Positions 16,663 through 26,490 of a stretch of 51,512 bases of DNA are shown in pieces. This DNA comes from CAVZLD01 sp964522605. Lineage in GTDB: Bacteria; Planctomycetota; Planctomycetia; Pirellulales; Pirellulaceae. The number at the start of each line of letters is the position of its first letter. Position 1 is the stretch's first letter. Under the pieces are notes generated by a model, which saw only the letters and a list, made by a program, of their open reading frames with translations, had not been told where the DNA came from and did no database searches. Location: assembly GCA_964522605.1 (NCBI GenBank), contig CAZFWV010000011.1, positions 1 through 51,512 on the forward strand, given 5' to 3'. The translations under genes were made by a program, and so were the position numbers.

Positions 16663-16706
16663 CTAGATTTTTGGTTCCGTGCGACTTGTGCGCACGATGC
16701 CAACGA

Positions 16707-18470
16707 TCAGCCTCGATGGCGTACGTACGCCTTAATCGTTGCATGCGGCTGGTCGGGTGTCGCCTTGCCAGGTCGAATCGTGTAGGTTCCGACGTTCGCG
16801 GGCACGATGAATGTCTCGGCGTAGTGCACGAGAAATGGGCGGAATCGTCCTTCGGGACTCTCGATGATCGCTTCATCGCCTTCGACCAGATTCAACACAT
16901 TGACGCTCCCGCCCGTTTCGTGGGTGACGACATCCGAAAACCAATGTCGTCGTGTTTCAATGAATTCGCGTTCATGTAGACCGGTCTGCTCCTCACGCCA
17001 GTGTTTGCCGGCAGCAACTGGTCGAACGCGGTTGATGAGTTCTCTTTGCACCCAATCGGTTGTTCGATCCCACTGCACGTTGGCCAGTCCATGTTCCAGG
17101 TGCACCGGCCGAGGTGTACCATCCAGACCCAAACGCCCCCAATCCCACATCTTGAATGTGAAAATGTAGGGCGTCGCGCTGATCTCCAACACCATGCTCT
17201 CTGCCCCGGAACAATGACAGGTTCCGGCCGGGATCAGGAAGTGGTCGTGCTTCTTCGCCGGCCAGCGGTTTACGTACTGCTCCGCCGCAAACGACCGCAT
17301 CCCGATCTGCGCCTCCTCCAGCTCTCGCCGCATGGCCTGGCGATCGATTCCTTCCTTCAATCCCAAATAGACACTCGCATTGGCCCCAGCGTCCAGGATG
17401 TAATAGCTTTCGTCTTGCGTGTAGTGCATGCCGAAATGCTGCTGGATGTATTCGGTGAGCGGATGGACCTGGAAGGACAGATTTCCACCTCCCATGGTGT
17501 CGAGAAAGTCGAACCGGATGGGAAACTCATCACCGAATCGCGCATGAACGGCGTCCCCCAAAAGGTGCCGCGGCTGATAGAAGACAACGTTCAATGAGGG
17601 AAGCTCGATCCGAGTGTTTCCGAGCTGAAGCAGTAGACTATTCTCCTCGGGAACACAATCAAAGCACCAACCATAGTTGATCACATCTCGCTCGAGATTG
17701 CACACCTCCTTCATCCACTGACCACCCCATGGCGCCGGATCAAAGAAGGGGACGACACGAAACGGTCGTGTCACCGCGTGGCGCAACCCTTGGCGTACCG
17801 CTTCGGCGTCCGCCAGTTTCGGCGTCTGCGCATCGTGAGTATCCAGCAGGAAATCCCATCGATCGATCAGCTGCTTCTTCCACCGATCACACACGCGCCA
17901 ATCGACGAAGAAAGCGCGTTTGTACTGCAAATGGGCCGGCGCGGAAAGGTTTTCAATTCCCAGATTGCTGACTTCGTTTCTGCGAAATCGATTCTGTCCC
18001 TCCCATCGCGACAGATCAGCATAAACGAGGATTTCTCCCGGAAAGAGATGCCAGCTTCCACAGCCGACGACCAGGACCACACCTTCGTGGAGTTCACAGA
18101 TTTGTCGCCGTATCGCGTTCACTCGCGCTTCGTCGAACCAGCGCGGAAGAGACAACGGACTCAAGAAGCCAAACACGGGATCGTCGCCGCCCAAGTAAGG
18201 CGAGACAAGGGCGTTGATCGATTCCGATGGCAGGTAGGCTTCCCGCGCATCAATCACGAGAGTGGCTTCTATCCGACGTGCAAGTTCTGTGCGCACCCGA
18301 TCGACATCAATTCCCGTGTAACATTCGACGGTAAGGACGGTGCGACTTGGATTTCGTGCCGCAATGGCTGCGCGGAGTCGCGTGGCAATCGCATCCCACC
18401 CCGACACACATGCGTCGCCGGCGTCCGGAAGTTCAACAACGGGCGTTTTGTCGTAATCGCGATACTTCAC
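16707..18470 (-). CDS. manA: Class I mannose-6-phosphate isomerase with N-terminal kinase-like domain
   Basis: The protein has 587 residues, while class I isomerases usually have 300-400. Residues about 235-587 carry the isomerase: PWGG (247-250), FQVHP with zinc ligands Q334 and H336, E354 in DESYYIL and H419 in TCHCSG, then a second cupin-like half. It interconverts mannose-6-phosphate and fructose-6-phosphate. Residues about 20-200 resemble a uridine-kinase-type fold (TVLTVECYTGIDVDRV, VIDAREAYL, VVLVVGCGSWHLF) but lack a Walker A lysine, so this part is probably not catalytic. No signal peptide, hence cytoplasmic. The start GTG at 18470 lies one base after the stop of the ROK kinase gene, so the two are translationally coupled. 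Confidence 0.88.
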   Translation of the reverse strand: MKYRDYDKTPVVELPDAGDACVSGWDAIATRLRAAIAARNPSRTVLTVECYTGIDVDRVRTELARRIEATLVIDAREAYLPSESINALVSPYLGGDDPVFGFLSPLSLPRWFDEARVNAIRRQICELHEGVVLVVGCGSWHLFPGEILVYADLSRWEGQNRFRRNEVSNLGIENLSAPAHLQYKRAFFVDWRVCDRWKKQLIDRWDFLLDTHDAQTPKLADAEAVRQGLRHAVTRPFRVVPFFDPAPWGGQWMKEVCNLERDVINYGWCFDCVPEENSLLLQLGNTRIELPSLNVVFYQPRHLLGDAVHARFGDEFPIRFDFLDTMGGGNLSFQVHPLTEYIQQHFGMHYTQDESYYILDAGANASVYLGLKEGIDRQAMRRELEEAQIGMRSFAAEQYVNRWPAKKHDHFLIPAGTCHCSGAESMVLEISATPYIFTFKMWDWGRLGLDGTPRPVHLEHGLANVQWDRTTDWVQRELINRVRPVAAGKHWREEQTGLHEREFIETRRHWFSDVVTHETGGSVNVLNLVEGDEAIIESPEGRFRPFLVHYAETFIVPANVGTYTIRPGKATPDQPHATIKAYVRHRG

Positions 18471-18471
18471 A

Positions 18472-19422
18472 TCACCTGTCCGTTCGAAGCTGCTCAGCCA
18501 CTAACCATTCGGCTGCAATGAGGGCGGCACCATCTCCCAGCTGCGAGGGCACAATTCGGACCGATCCCCAGGGCGTATGCGCGTACTTTTGGACCCAATT
18601 CAGGATGGCCGGCAGGACGATCTGCTCGCTTCCCATAATGCCTCCGCCCAGAATCAGGATTTCGGGATCGTACGCATGAATTAAATTCACGGCCATGGCC
18701 CCCCACACGTTCAGGCTGTGGTCCGAGATCTTCTGGGCACAGGAATCACCCGCCGCGGCGCAGCGAAAGATGGCCTCGTAGGAGAGTTCGGATTCGTTCG
18801 CGAGCTGACTGTTGCCAAATTCAGGAGTCTGTTGAACGAGCGCATCCAACACAGACGTCGATGCTTCTGCCTCGGCACATCCCTGGTTGCCGCAGACGCA
18901 TGTTCGCCCGCCGAGCTGAACGGTGAAGTGTCCCCCGAGGATTCCCGCCTGTCCATGACGACCGCGCACCGGATTCCCTTGCATTACGGCGGCCGCACCC
19001 AATCCGGTCCCCAGCGTCATGATGGCCACATTGTCGCATCCCCGTCCGGCTCCCTCCCGCCACTCTCCAATCAAGGCCATCCGTGCGTCATTTTCGATCA
19101 CGACCGGCAACCCGAACTCTGCGTCCGACCAATCATGCAGGTCGCGGGAACGCACGACACCGTATTTTCCAAATTCGTCCAGGATCTGTCCGGTCGTCGG
19201 GTCGATGATGCTCGGATAGGATATTCCCACGCCGCGACATTCCTCAATCGGCAGATTCAGATCGCGGCACATTTCGCGCAGGCTTTGGGAAACCTCGGGT
19301 AACCTTCGTGCCAAAGGCTGATCCGCATGCGCAGGCAGCACGCGACTGGCCGCAACTTGCCCGCGGCGAATGACCCCCAGTTTGATGCGCCGTCCACCGA
19401 AATCACACGCCAGGACTGTCAT
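18472..19422 (-). CDS. ROK family sugar kinase (likely mannose or fructose kinase)
   Basis: The protein has 316 residues. The ATG at 19422 is chosen over the frame's first start at 19455 because GGGAG precedes it and VLACDFGG, the phosphate-binding loop 1, follows at once. Other ROK features are END (110-112) with catalytic D112, TLGTGLGAA, the zinc motif H165 with CVCGNQGC (C175, C177, C182), and E184. The usual GEIGH just before the zinc histidine reads GILGGH here, so a conserved sugar-contacting Glu is absent and specificity may be unusual. The enzyme would phosphorylate a hexose with ATP in the cytoplasm. Coupling to the mannose-6-phosphate isomerase gene and the divergent porter and alpha-mannosidase genes point to mannose. 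Confidence 0.9.
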   Translation of the reverse strand: MTVLACDFGGRRIKLGVIRRGQVAASRVLPAHADQPLARRLPEVSQSLREMCRDLNLPIEECRGVGISYPSIIDPTTGQILDEFGKYGVVRSRDLHDWSDAEFGLPVVIENDARMALIGEWREGAGRGCDNVAIMTLGTGLGAAAVMQGNPVRGRHGQAGILGGHFTVQLGGRTCVCGNQGCAEAEASTSVLDALVQQTPEFGNSQLANESELSYEAIFRCAAAGDSCAQKISDHSLNVWGAMAVNLIHAYDPEILILGGGIMGSEQIVLPAILNWVQKYAHTPWGSVRIVPSQLGDGAALIAAEWLVAEQLRTDR

Positions 19423-19558
19423 CAAGGATCTCCCGAAAGAACGACTTCTCAACATGTTGCCGAGTTGCGGGCGACTACTGGCTGTAGTGCCAAAGTTCCG
19501 TTATACCTAGGGACATCTTGGCGAGCTGACTGCGAGACGTCAACGGGAAGGAAACTCT

Positions 19559-20938
19559 ATGGCGGCGGCCACACTCGGGAATAACGCGCACGCTCGACGA
19601 ACGAGCATTCTGGCTCTGGTCACATTGGTTACCGGACTGGGTGGTTTCTTGTTCGGCTATGACACTGCGGTCATTAATGGGGCCAATCAATATCTCAAAG
19701 CGCACTTTCATCTGACGCCCGAGCAGGAGGGCATGGCCGGTGCGAGTGCGATTCTCGGGTGTATTCCGGGGGCGATGTTTGCTGGCTTTCTGAGCGATCG
19801 TTTCGGACGGCGCAAGGTTCTGTTTGCCTGCGCCATCCTCTACGCAGTATCCGGCATCTTGTCGGCGGTTCCGCGGACATTCCTTCAGTTCCTGATGGCT
19901 CGAGGGATTAGCGGGCTCGGCATCGGGGCTTCATCGATGATCTGCCCCGTTTATATTGCTGAGCTTGCGCCGGCTGAGAAGCGTGGTCGACTGGGATCAC
20001 TATTCCAGATGGGAATCGTAATTGGAATCTTTCTCACGCTCTTTATCAACGCACGAATCCAGGGTCTGGGTGATGAGCTGTGGAATGCTGAACGAGGTTG
20101 GCGCTGGATGCTTGCCGCGGAGGTCGTACCCGCCTTGCTTCTATTGGTATTGCTGTTCGTCACTCCGGAAAGTCCCCGCTGGCTCATCCAGGCGGGGCGT
20201 GACGGCGAGGCGCGCGAGATTCTGGAAGGCGTCGGAGGGGCCGAGCACGCGGAGAGTGAGATTGCGGCCGTTCACGAAGTGCTCCAGCAAGAAGAGGGCG
20301 GGTTCAGCGAATTGCTCAGCTCACGATTACGTCGACCGCTGTTGATTGCCGTCGTCCTGATGGCAGTCTCTCAGTTGAGCGGCATCAACGCCATCATGTA
20401 CTATTCGACGAAGATCTTCACAACCGCTGGGGTCGGCGTCAAAGGGGCCTTTGGTGCGTCGGTGATCATCGGACTTGTGAACGTGATCTTTACTTTTGTC
20501 GCCTTGCTGTTCGTAGACAAAGCCGGACGTCGGCCACTGTTGATCATCGGACTTGCCGTGCAGGTCCTCGCGCTCGGCGCCACCGGCTGGATGTTCCACA
20601 CAGGCCAGGGCGGCCAGACCCTGCTGCTTGCCGTTCTCGTCTACATCGCGGCCTTTGCCATGGCACTGGGACCGATCCCTTGGATCCTCTGTTCCGAGAT
20701 CTTCCCGACGAGGATTCGGGGACGGGCGATGTCCGTGGCTACGTTTGTGATCTGGAGCAGCTGTTTTCTCGTTGCGCTGACCTTCCCCAAATTGAATGAT
20801 TCGCCTTTGATCGGGCCAGCCAAGACGTTCTGGGTTTACGGTATCTTTAGCCTCCTGGGACTGATCTTTGTCTCGTCCGTGGTTCCGGAAACCAAGGGCC
20901 GAACGCTCGAAGAGATTCAAGAAACGTGGATGACGTGA
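19559..20938 (+). CDS. MFS sugar porter (sugar:proton symporter)
   Basis: The protein has 459 residues and twelve hydrophobic segments. GGAAGGAAA precedes the ATG. Motifs of the sugar porter family are FLFGYDTAVINGA in helix 1, SDRFGRRK after helix 2, ISGLGIGASS and PVYIAELAP in helices 4-5, PESPRWL in the central loop, QLSGINAIMYYS in helix 7, VDKAGRRPLL, and the C-terminal PETKGRTLEEI. Homologues such as GalP and XylE carry hexoses or pentoses with a proton. It is divergent from the ROK kinase/isomerase operon across 136 bp and is followed 43 bp later by the alpha-mannosidase gene. Together these suggest that it imports mannose, though the sequence alone does not fix the substrate. Confidence 0.93.
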   Translation: MAAATLGNNAHARRTSILALVTLVTGLGGFLFGYDTAVINGANQYLKAHFHLTPEQEGMAGASAILGCIPGAMFAGFLSDRFGRRKVLFACAILYAVSGILSAVPRTFLQFLMARGISGLGIGASSMICPVYIAELAPAEKRGRLGSLFQMGIVIGIFLTLFINARIQGLGDELWNAERGWRWMLAAEVVPALLLLVLLFVTPESPRWLIQAGRDGEAREILEGVGGAEHAESEIAAVHEVLQQEEGGFSELLSSRLRRPLLIAVVLMAVSQLSGINAIMYYSTKIFTTAGVGVKGAFGASVIIGLVNVIFTFVALLFVDKAGRRPLLIIGLAVQVLALGATGWMFHTGQGGQTLLLAVLVYIAAFAMALGPIPWILCSEIFPTRIRGRAMSVATFVIWSSCFLVALTFPKLNDSPLIGPAKTFWVYGIFSLLGLIFVSSVVPETKGRTLEEIQETWMT

Positions 20939-20981
20939 ATCGTCTCCGCGTAGCTCCATCCAAAGAAGTCGAGGAACTACC

Positions 20982-23900
20982 GTGAACCGTTCTGCTTCCG
21001 CAAATTGCCAACGAATCGCGATCGTGGTCGCGATGGGACTGACTGTCGCCTGCACGGCGAATGCCGAATACACACAGCTCGTTGCCACCGACGCTCAAAT
21101 TATATCCGCAGCGACAGCGTTTCCGGGAGGCGGATACGAAGCAACGAATTTGCTTCCTTCGACCAACCCACGAGACCAGCAAGCCGAGTATGCGTCCCGT
21201 GGACTTGGAGCAGAGACATTTGTTGATTTCGACTTGGGGAGGCCGCTCTCGGTTGCCGCCTTTCGGCATATTCAGCGCCGCACGCCGGACACAATTGCCA
21301 AGGCGGTGTTGATCTTCAGCGATCAGCCCGACTTTGCGACGGAACGGGGCAGAATCGAAGTTGCGCACGTCGACAAACCTGGTGCGACTACGTTTGTGAA
21401 CTTTGCCCCCGTCACGGCGCGCTACGTCCGATGGCAAGTCAGCTCGGTGCTTCCCGGCCGGTCCCCCAATGTCGGCGGGCGGACGATTGAGTTTTTCGTC
21501 GTAGAGCAGGTCGACGAGCAGCCGCGGAAGATTGCGATCAGCGCTCAGAGTCTCCCCATTATTGAACGGAGCGAGAGTGGGCCTGTCCAATCGTGGACCG
21601 TCCGTGTTTCCTATCCTTACGCCGAAGCCACGCAAGCGACACTGGATGTGGAAGGCCTGGATCCGCGCAACATCGATCTAGCCTTTGGAGAATCCAGTTT
21701 CACGTATACGATTCCCGCAGCCGACACGGAACAATCCCTTGCTGCCGAAGTCAGGGTGGATGACAAAGTGGTGGCAAAGCAAACCCTTGTGCTTCCAAAA
21801 ACTCGTCGATTGACGGTTTTCCTCTTGCCCCACTCGCATACTGATATCGGTTACACCGCCATCCAAACCGACATCGAGGAAAAGCAGGTGAACAACCTGC
21901 TCGAAGGTCTGGCAGCCGCTCGCCGTACAGCCGACTACCCCGAAGGCTCTCGATTTGTCTGGAACGTCGAAGTCACGTGGGCTGTCGATCTGTTCCGCAA
22001 CCGTCTATCTTCGACGGATTCCGAACAGCTGATCGAAGCGGTGAAACGCGGCGAAGTAGCGATCGACGGAATGTACTTGAACGAGCTGACGGGACTTTGT
22101 CGGCCCGAGGAACTCGTACGACTATTTCGTTATGCAACGCAGCTCAGCGAGCAAACCGGTGTTCCGATCGATTCTGCGATGATCAGCGACGTGCCCGGGT
22201 ATACCTGGGGCACAGTCACGGCAATGAACCAGGCGGGAATCCGTTATTTTTCGGTAGCGCCGAATTATTTCGACCGCATCGGAAACATCCTTGTCGAATG
22301 GGAGAACAAACCGTTCTGGTGGATCGGTCCTGACGGGACGAGCAAAGTGCTTGTCTGGATTCCCTTCCGTGGATACGCGACGTCGCACATCATTGGCAAG
22401 CTGACTGCGCCGTTTGTCACGGAGCTGTGTGGAGCGCTGCAGGAACGCAAGTATCCATATGACATTGCCTACCTGCGTTGGGCCGGACATGGCGATAACG
22501 CGGTTCCCGATCCGTCCATCTGCGAGTTTGTCCGGGATTGGAACGCCAATCATGAATCTCCTCGATTCCAAATCGCTTCGACGAGCACTGCGTTTCGTGC
22601 CTTTGAGCGGCAATACGGCGACCAATTGCCAGAAGTACGCGGCGATTGGACTCCCTATTGGGAAGACGGTGCGGGCTCATCCGCGGCGGAAACGGCGATG
22701 AATCGTGCCAGCTCCGAACGGCTGGCGCAGGCCGAGACCTTGGTGGCCATGCTGGCTCCGAAAGACTATCCGGCTGCGAAATTCGCCACGGCCTGGCGGA
22801 ACGTGTTGCTGTATTCGGAACATACTTGGGGTGCGCATTGCAGTATTTCAAGACCAGAGAGTCCCTTCACCGCCGATCAGTGGAACATCAAGCAGTCGTA
22901 CGCGACTACGGCCAATCGACAGTCGCGGCAACTATTGAGTGCGGCGGCCCAAAGTGGAGCAGGATTTGAACCACAGGACGAACGGAGTGCGCAGAGTTAT
23001 CAAGACGAATCGTTTCCGGTGGATGTCTATAACACAAACTCCTGGACGCGGACCGATGTGGTCCTGTTGCCGCACGAGCTCTCGGCCAGCGGCAACTTCG
23101 TTGTCGACGCCGACAATCGACCGGTGGCTGCTCAACGACTTGCCAACGATGAATTGGCAATCCTCGTGACCGACCTACCCCCGTTTTCGGGGCGTCGGTA
23201 CTGGATAAAGAGGCGGGGCGTTCATCCCGATGGACCCCGAGCAACTGCCGAGGAAGATCGAGTGCAAAATGATCGGATCTACGCTCGTCTCGATCCAAAA
23301 AATGGCGGAATCGTCGAGTTGCGAATGGCCGACCTCGATCACAATCTGGTTGACTCCGAGAGCGGATATGCGGTCAACGATTATCTTTACCTGATCGGCG
23401 ATAACCTCACGGATCTTCAGGGCAATGGGCCCGCCAAGATTTCGGTTCGTGATCGGGGACCTCTCGTTGCATCGCTGCTTGTGGAATCGGATGCACCAGG
23501 CTGTCACAAACTGACGCGCGAAGTTCGCATCACGGCGGGCGGAGATTCCATCGAACTGATCAATACCGTCGACAAGAAGAGGCTGGAAGCAAGGAGTTAC
23601 CACGCCAACGAAGGCAAAGAGAGTGTCAATTTTGCATTCCCGTTCAATGTGCCCGAAGGGGAGTTGCGGATGGACGTTCCGTTGGGCGTGATTCGGCCAG
23701 AGTTCGATCAGATTCCCAGCGCCTGTAAGAACTGGCTGACGGTGGGTCGATGGGCCGATGCGTCGAATGATCAAGTGGGAGTCACCTGGGTGACGCTGGA
23801 TGCGCCGCTCGTTCAGGTGGGTGGCATTACCGCCACCTTGCTTAACTCGCAAACCAATCCGCAGGTCTGGCGGAAAACCATCGAACCAACCCAACAACTC

Positions 23901-24338
23901 TACTCGTGGGCCATGAACAATCACTGGGGAACCAATTATCGTGCGTATCAAGAAGGCCCCGTCATGTTCCGATACATTGTCACGCCGCATCACGGTCGAA
24001 GCTCGGACGCGGAGATTTCACGAGCTGCAATCGGTTCCAGTCAACCGCTCATCGCCTTCCCGGGGCGTGGCCCGGCACCCAGTGGCGAATCGATGCTTCG
24101 ACTTGACACCGAGGACGTGCTCGTCACCGGCCTGAAACCAAGCGATGATGGCCAAGCGATTCTCGTGCGATTGCTGGCCGTCAGCAGTCAGCCTCAAACG
24201 ACGCGCCTCACGTGGCCAACCTGGAAACCAAGCCGCGTCTGGATCAGCAACACGAGCGAACAACCGCTGGAAGAAGCCGGTGACGCAATGACGATTCCCG
24301 GTTGGGGGCTGGTAACCGTCCGGGCAGATCTGCCTTAG
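20982..24338 (+). CDS. GH38 alpha-mannosidase, secreted, with N-terminal discoidin-like domain
   Basis: The protein has 1118 residues. The start GTG follows GAGGAACTACC. The signal peptide is RIAIVVAMGLTVACTANA. Residues about 30-185 look like an F5/8-type (discoidin) domain: FPGGGYEATNLL, FVDFDLGRPLSVAAFRHIQRR and VRWQVSS. The GH38 catalytic part begins around residue 275: LLPHSHTDIGYT gives metal-binding H286 and D288, and SDVPGYTWG holds D403, the probable nucleophile and metal ligand. AGHGDNAVPDPS and EHTWGAH follow. The C-terminal third contains the beta-sandwich domains typical of the family (FAFPFNVPEG, WAMNNHWGTNYRAYQEG). It would release mannose from alpha-mannosides outside the cytoplasm. 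It lies immediately downstream of the sugar porter gene, and its stop is followed three bases later by a palindromic repeat. Confidence 0.9.
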   Translation: MNRSASANCQRIAIVVAMGLTVACTANAEYTQLVATDAQIISAATAFPGGGYEATNLLPSTNPRDQQAEYASRGLGAETFVDFDLGRPLSVAAFRHIQRRTPDTIAKAVLIFSDQPDFATERGRIEVAHVDKPGATTFVNFAPVTARYVRWQVSSVLPGRSPNVGGRTIEFFVVEQVDEQPRKIAISAQSLPIIERSESGPVQSWTVRVSYPYAEATQATLDVEGLDPRNIDLAFGESSFTYTIPAADTEQSLAAEVRVDDKVVAKQTLVLPKTRRLTVFLLPHSHTDIGYTAIQTDIEEKQVNNLLEGLAAARRTADYPEGSRFVWNVEVTWAVDLFRNRLSSTDSEQLIEAVKRGEVAIDGMYLNELTGLCRPEELVRLFRYATQLSEQTGVPIDSAMISDVPGYTWGTVTAMNQAGIRYFSVAPNYFDRIGNILVEWENKPFWWIGPDGTSKVLVWIPFRGYATSHIIGKLTAPFVTELCGALQERKYPYDIAYLRWAGHGDNAVPDPSICEFVRDWNANHESPRFQIASTSTAFRAFERQYGDQLPEVRGDWTPYWEDGAGSSAAETAMNRASSERLAQAETLVAMLAPKDYPAAKFATAWRNVLLYSEHTWGAHCSISRPESPFTADQWNIKQSYATTANRQSRQLLSAAAQSGAGFEPQDERSAQSYQDESFPVDVYNTNSWTRTDVVLLPHELSASGNFVVDADNRPVAAQRLANDELAILVTDLPPFSGRRYWIKRRGVHPDGPRATAEEDRVQNDRIYARLDPKNGGIVELRMADLDHNLVDSESGYAVNDYLYLIGDNLTDLQGNGPAKISVRDRGPLVASLLVESDAPGCHKLTREVRITAGGDSIELINTVDKKRLEARSYHANEGKESVNFAFPFNVPEGELRMDVPLGVIRPEFDQIPSACKNWLTVGRWADASNDQVGVTWVTLDAPLVQVGGITATLLNSQTNPQVWRKTIEPTQQLYSWAMNNHWGTNYRAYQEGPVMFRYIVTPHHGRSSDAEISRAAIGSSQPLIAFPGRGPAPSGESMLRLDTEDVLVTGLKPSDDGQAILVRLLAVSSQPQTTRLTWPTWKPSRVWISNTSEQPLEEAGDAMTIPGWGLVTVRADLP

Positions 24339-24341
24339 CGA

Positions 24342-24486
<145 letters not shown>

Positions 24487-24535
24487 TCCCTTAGATGACC
24501 CGTGCGGCCCACAATTTACGGCGGGCACCCACAAC

Positions 24536-24609
24536 TCGTTTAACGGCAAGCCGCAGGCGTCGGCGGGCGCGCAAGAGAACACGGTCGCCTTCGGCTTGCC
24601 GTCAAACGA
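24536..24609. repeat. Inverted repeat of the TCGTTTAACGGCAAGCC family, copy 1
   Basis: The arms 24536-24559 and 24586-24609 pair with a few mismatches. The arm sequence and general layout match the perfect copy at 31433-31505. Both copies lie between convergent genes. Confidence 0.8.
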
Positions 24610-24666
24610 ATAACGGACCGGACGCGGCAAGCAGGAGACATGTGCCGCGCCGGATGCCTCGATCAT

Positions 24667-26490
24667 TCAGTTGGGATTTGAATCCCGAGACGATTGCTCA
24701 TATCGCCGGTACGCATCGAGTGCGACGTCTTCCGTAAAATCGGTCACGATGATCATCCGAGCTCTTGCTGTCGCCGACTCACCCGCCTGCAGGTCACGAC
24801 CGAAGAGGGAAAGATACAACGATCGGTGAGCCTCCTCGCCGTAAGGCATTGCGACGGCGAAACAGTCGGTGGCGGGAGCCATTACGATTGCCGCCAAGCC
24901 GCGACGATCGTCTGTGCGCACGACGAGGGGCGCCGCCATCCGCTCGCGGATCATCCAGTTCACAGGATGAGGAGGATGTTGCCAGCGTCCATCCTGGATC
25001 ATCCGTGCCGCGTTGTCATCGCGAGGGAACATCTGCCAGTCACCGTCGGACTGTTTGGCCTCCGTCAGTTGGACGGTTCCGTTATCGTCTTGTGTGAAGG
25101 CAAAGGATTGCGGAAAGCCGTCGAAATAGGACGCCAGAAACAGCTCGAACTGCTGTAGATCTCTCTTCGGACAGACCGTCAGTTCCAAGTCCACGGTATT
25201 CTCTTCCGACAGACGATAGATGCCTGTTATGTCGAGCGGATGGTCTTCGTCAGCCGACCATTCAACGCGAACCGCTCCCTCCGAAAGTGCCGTCGCCCGA
25301 CTAGGCCAATCCCAGGCCGCTGGACCGAACCGAGACTCGGGCGTCAACAGTCGATAGGGGCTCAACAAACCGGCCGATGCCGCCAGCGGGTTCCCACTGG
25401 GGATGTGTTTCACCGGTTTGAGGCCATACGACTGGCCCGCCGCCCGCAAGGTGCCGCGCAGCACCCCTGTATCGAAATGGAATTCCTTCTCGACCGGAAC
25501 AAAGCCGTTCCGATTCAATCGCGAATAAGCGTCATGAATCGCCTGCAATTGCGCCATTTGAACGTTCGAGATGACTCCGATTCTGCCTTCTTCTGGATTC
25601 CAGTTGGGTCCCGCGTCCAGAGTCACCGCTCCGCCCCGGGCAGCTACATCCGCGACCCACGCTATCCAACGCTGGCTCGGAAACCGCGTGTCACGGCCAC
25701 CCCAGTGCGATCCCAGATACGTGAGCGCATGCCACTGAGAGCCATCGAGCCAACGACTCTCAGGCAAGACATCGAAAGGGTCATTCAGCTCGCCCGCCGT
25801 GTAGTCTTCGGCATTCGTCCAGCGAATCAGTTTGACGCCCGGATTGAATGTGACAATCGCCTCTGAATTGCCCTTCCGCGCAGCGTCTGCGTAAAGATCT
25901 GCAATCTCGTTCTGAAATCCGATCCATTCGTAACCGCCGTCGAACCACCAACCCGCGACTTTGGTTCCATACCGGACCGACCATTCACGGATCACGTCGG
26001 CCCACTTCTCTGCAAACTCGATATCGATCGGCTGGTCCTTCGGCCCCCGGGGCAAGCCAAAGGCTTCCTGTGCGTTTCCGTCGCGGTTGGGTACCTGGCA
26101 GGGCAGATACAGCATCAACCGGATGCCGCGGGGATGCAGTGACTCGTACAAATCCATTGGAAGATCTCGTGTCGAACAACGCTGTCCGGCACGGTAACCC
26201 GTGATCTGATCGTAGGTACGATTCGGCGCATTGTAATATCCCGAGTTTTGCCCCAAGGTCAGAACGAAGTACTTTGCGCCGATTGTTTCCAATTGTTGCG
26301 CGAGGGCGTCAACATCGAACGCGTGGACCTTCTCCGCCGATTGTTCATCGCCCGGCAAAAAGTGCATGAAGACCCCGAATTGGGCCTCGTGGAGCCAGTC
26401 GGTGGACGGAGACCTTTCACCCGCCAGAACGCTGCCAACTGCCGAGAGGAACCAGACGAAACCGGAAGCAACAATCAGGCGATTTGACAT
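24667..26490 (-). CDS. GH29 alpha-L-fucosidase-like secreted protein
   Basis: The protein has 607 residues. The ATG at 26490 is preceded by GGAGGATTGTCGG and followed by a signal peptide (LIVASGFVWFLSAVGSVLAG). The catalytic TIM barrel starts with WLHEAQFGVFMHFLPGDE, close to the WF...FGIFxHWG pattern of GH29. AKYFVLTLGQNSGYYNAPN follows. GWWFDGGYEW contains D184, which aligns with the catalytic nucleophile. ARGGAVTLDAGPNW and GRIGVISNVQMAQL match the late barrel strands. Residues about 370-607 form beta-rich accessory domains. It is expected to cleave terminal fucosides or a related sugar outside the cytoplasm. Several GH29-like proteins of this length have untested substrates, so the exact specificity is open. 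Confidence 0.82.
   Translation of the reverse strand: MSNRLIVASGFVWFLSAVGSVLAGERSPSTDWLHEAQFGVFMHFLPGDEQSAEKVHAFDVDALAQQLETIGAKYFVLTLGQNSGYYNAPNRTYDQITGYRAGQRCSTRDLPMDLYESLHPRGIRLMLYLPCQVPNRDGNAQEAFGLPRGPKDQPIDIEFAEKWADVIREWSVRYGTKVAGWWFDGGYEWIGFQNEIADLYADAARKGNSEAIVTFNPGVKLIRWTNAEDYTAGELNDPFDVLPESRWLDGSQWHALTYLGSHWGGRDTRFPSQRWIAWVADVAARGGAVTLDAGPNWNPEEGRIGVISNVQMAQLQAIHDAYSRLNRNGFVPVEKEFHFDTGVLRGTLRAAGQSYGLKPVKHIPSGNPLAASAGLLSPYRLLTPESRFGPAAWDWPSRATALSEGAVRVEWSADEDHPLDITGIYRLSEENTVDLELTVCPKRDLQQFELFLASYFDGFPQSFAFTQDDNGTVQLTEAKQSDGDWQMFPRDDNAARMIQDGRWQHPPHPVNWMIRERMAAPLVVRTDDRRGLAAIVMAPATDCFAVAMPYGEEAHRSLYLSLFGRDLQAGESATARARMIIVTDFTEDVALDAYRRYEQSSRDSNPN

Larger units (their letters stand above)
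16251..16706. other. 456-bp intergenic region
   Basis: Both flanking genes are on the minus strand. The region holds a candidate promoter for the DUF1080 gene (16350-16378) and a long inverted repeat (16574-16662). A stretch at about 16430-16460 (CCGCGGAGAGACGCGGAG) resembles the repeat at the right end of the window. No gene was seen. Confidence 0.6.
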
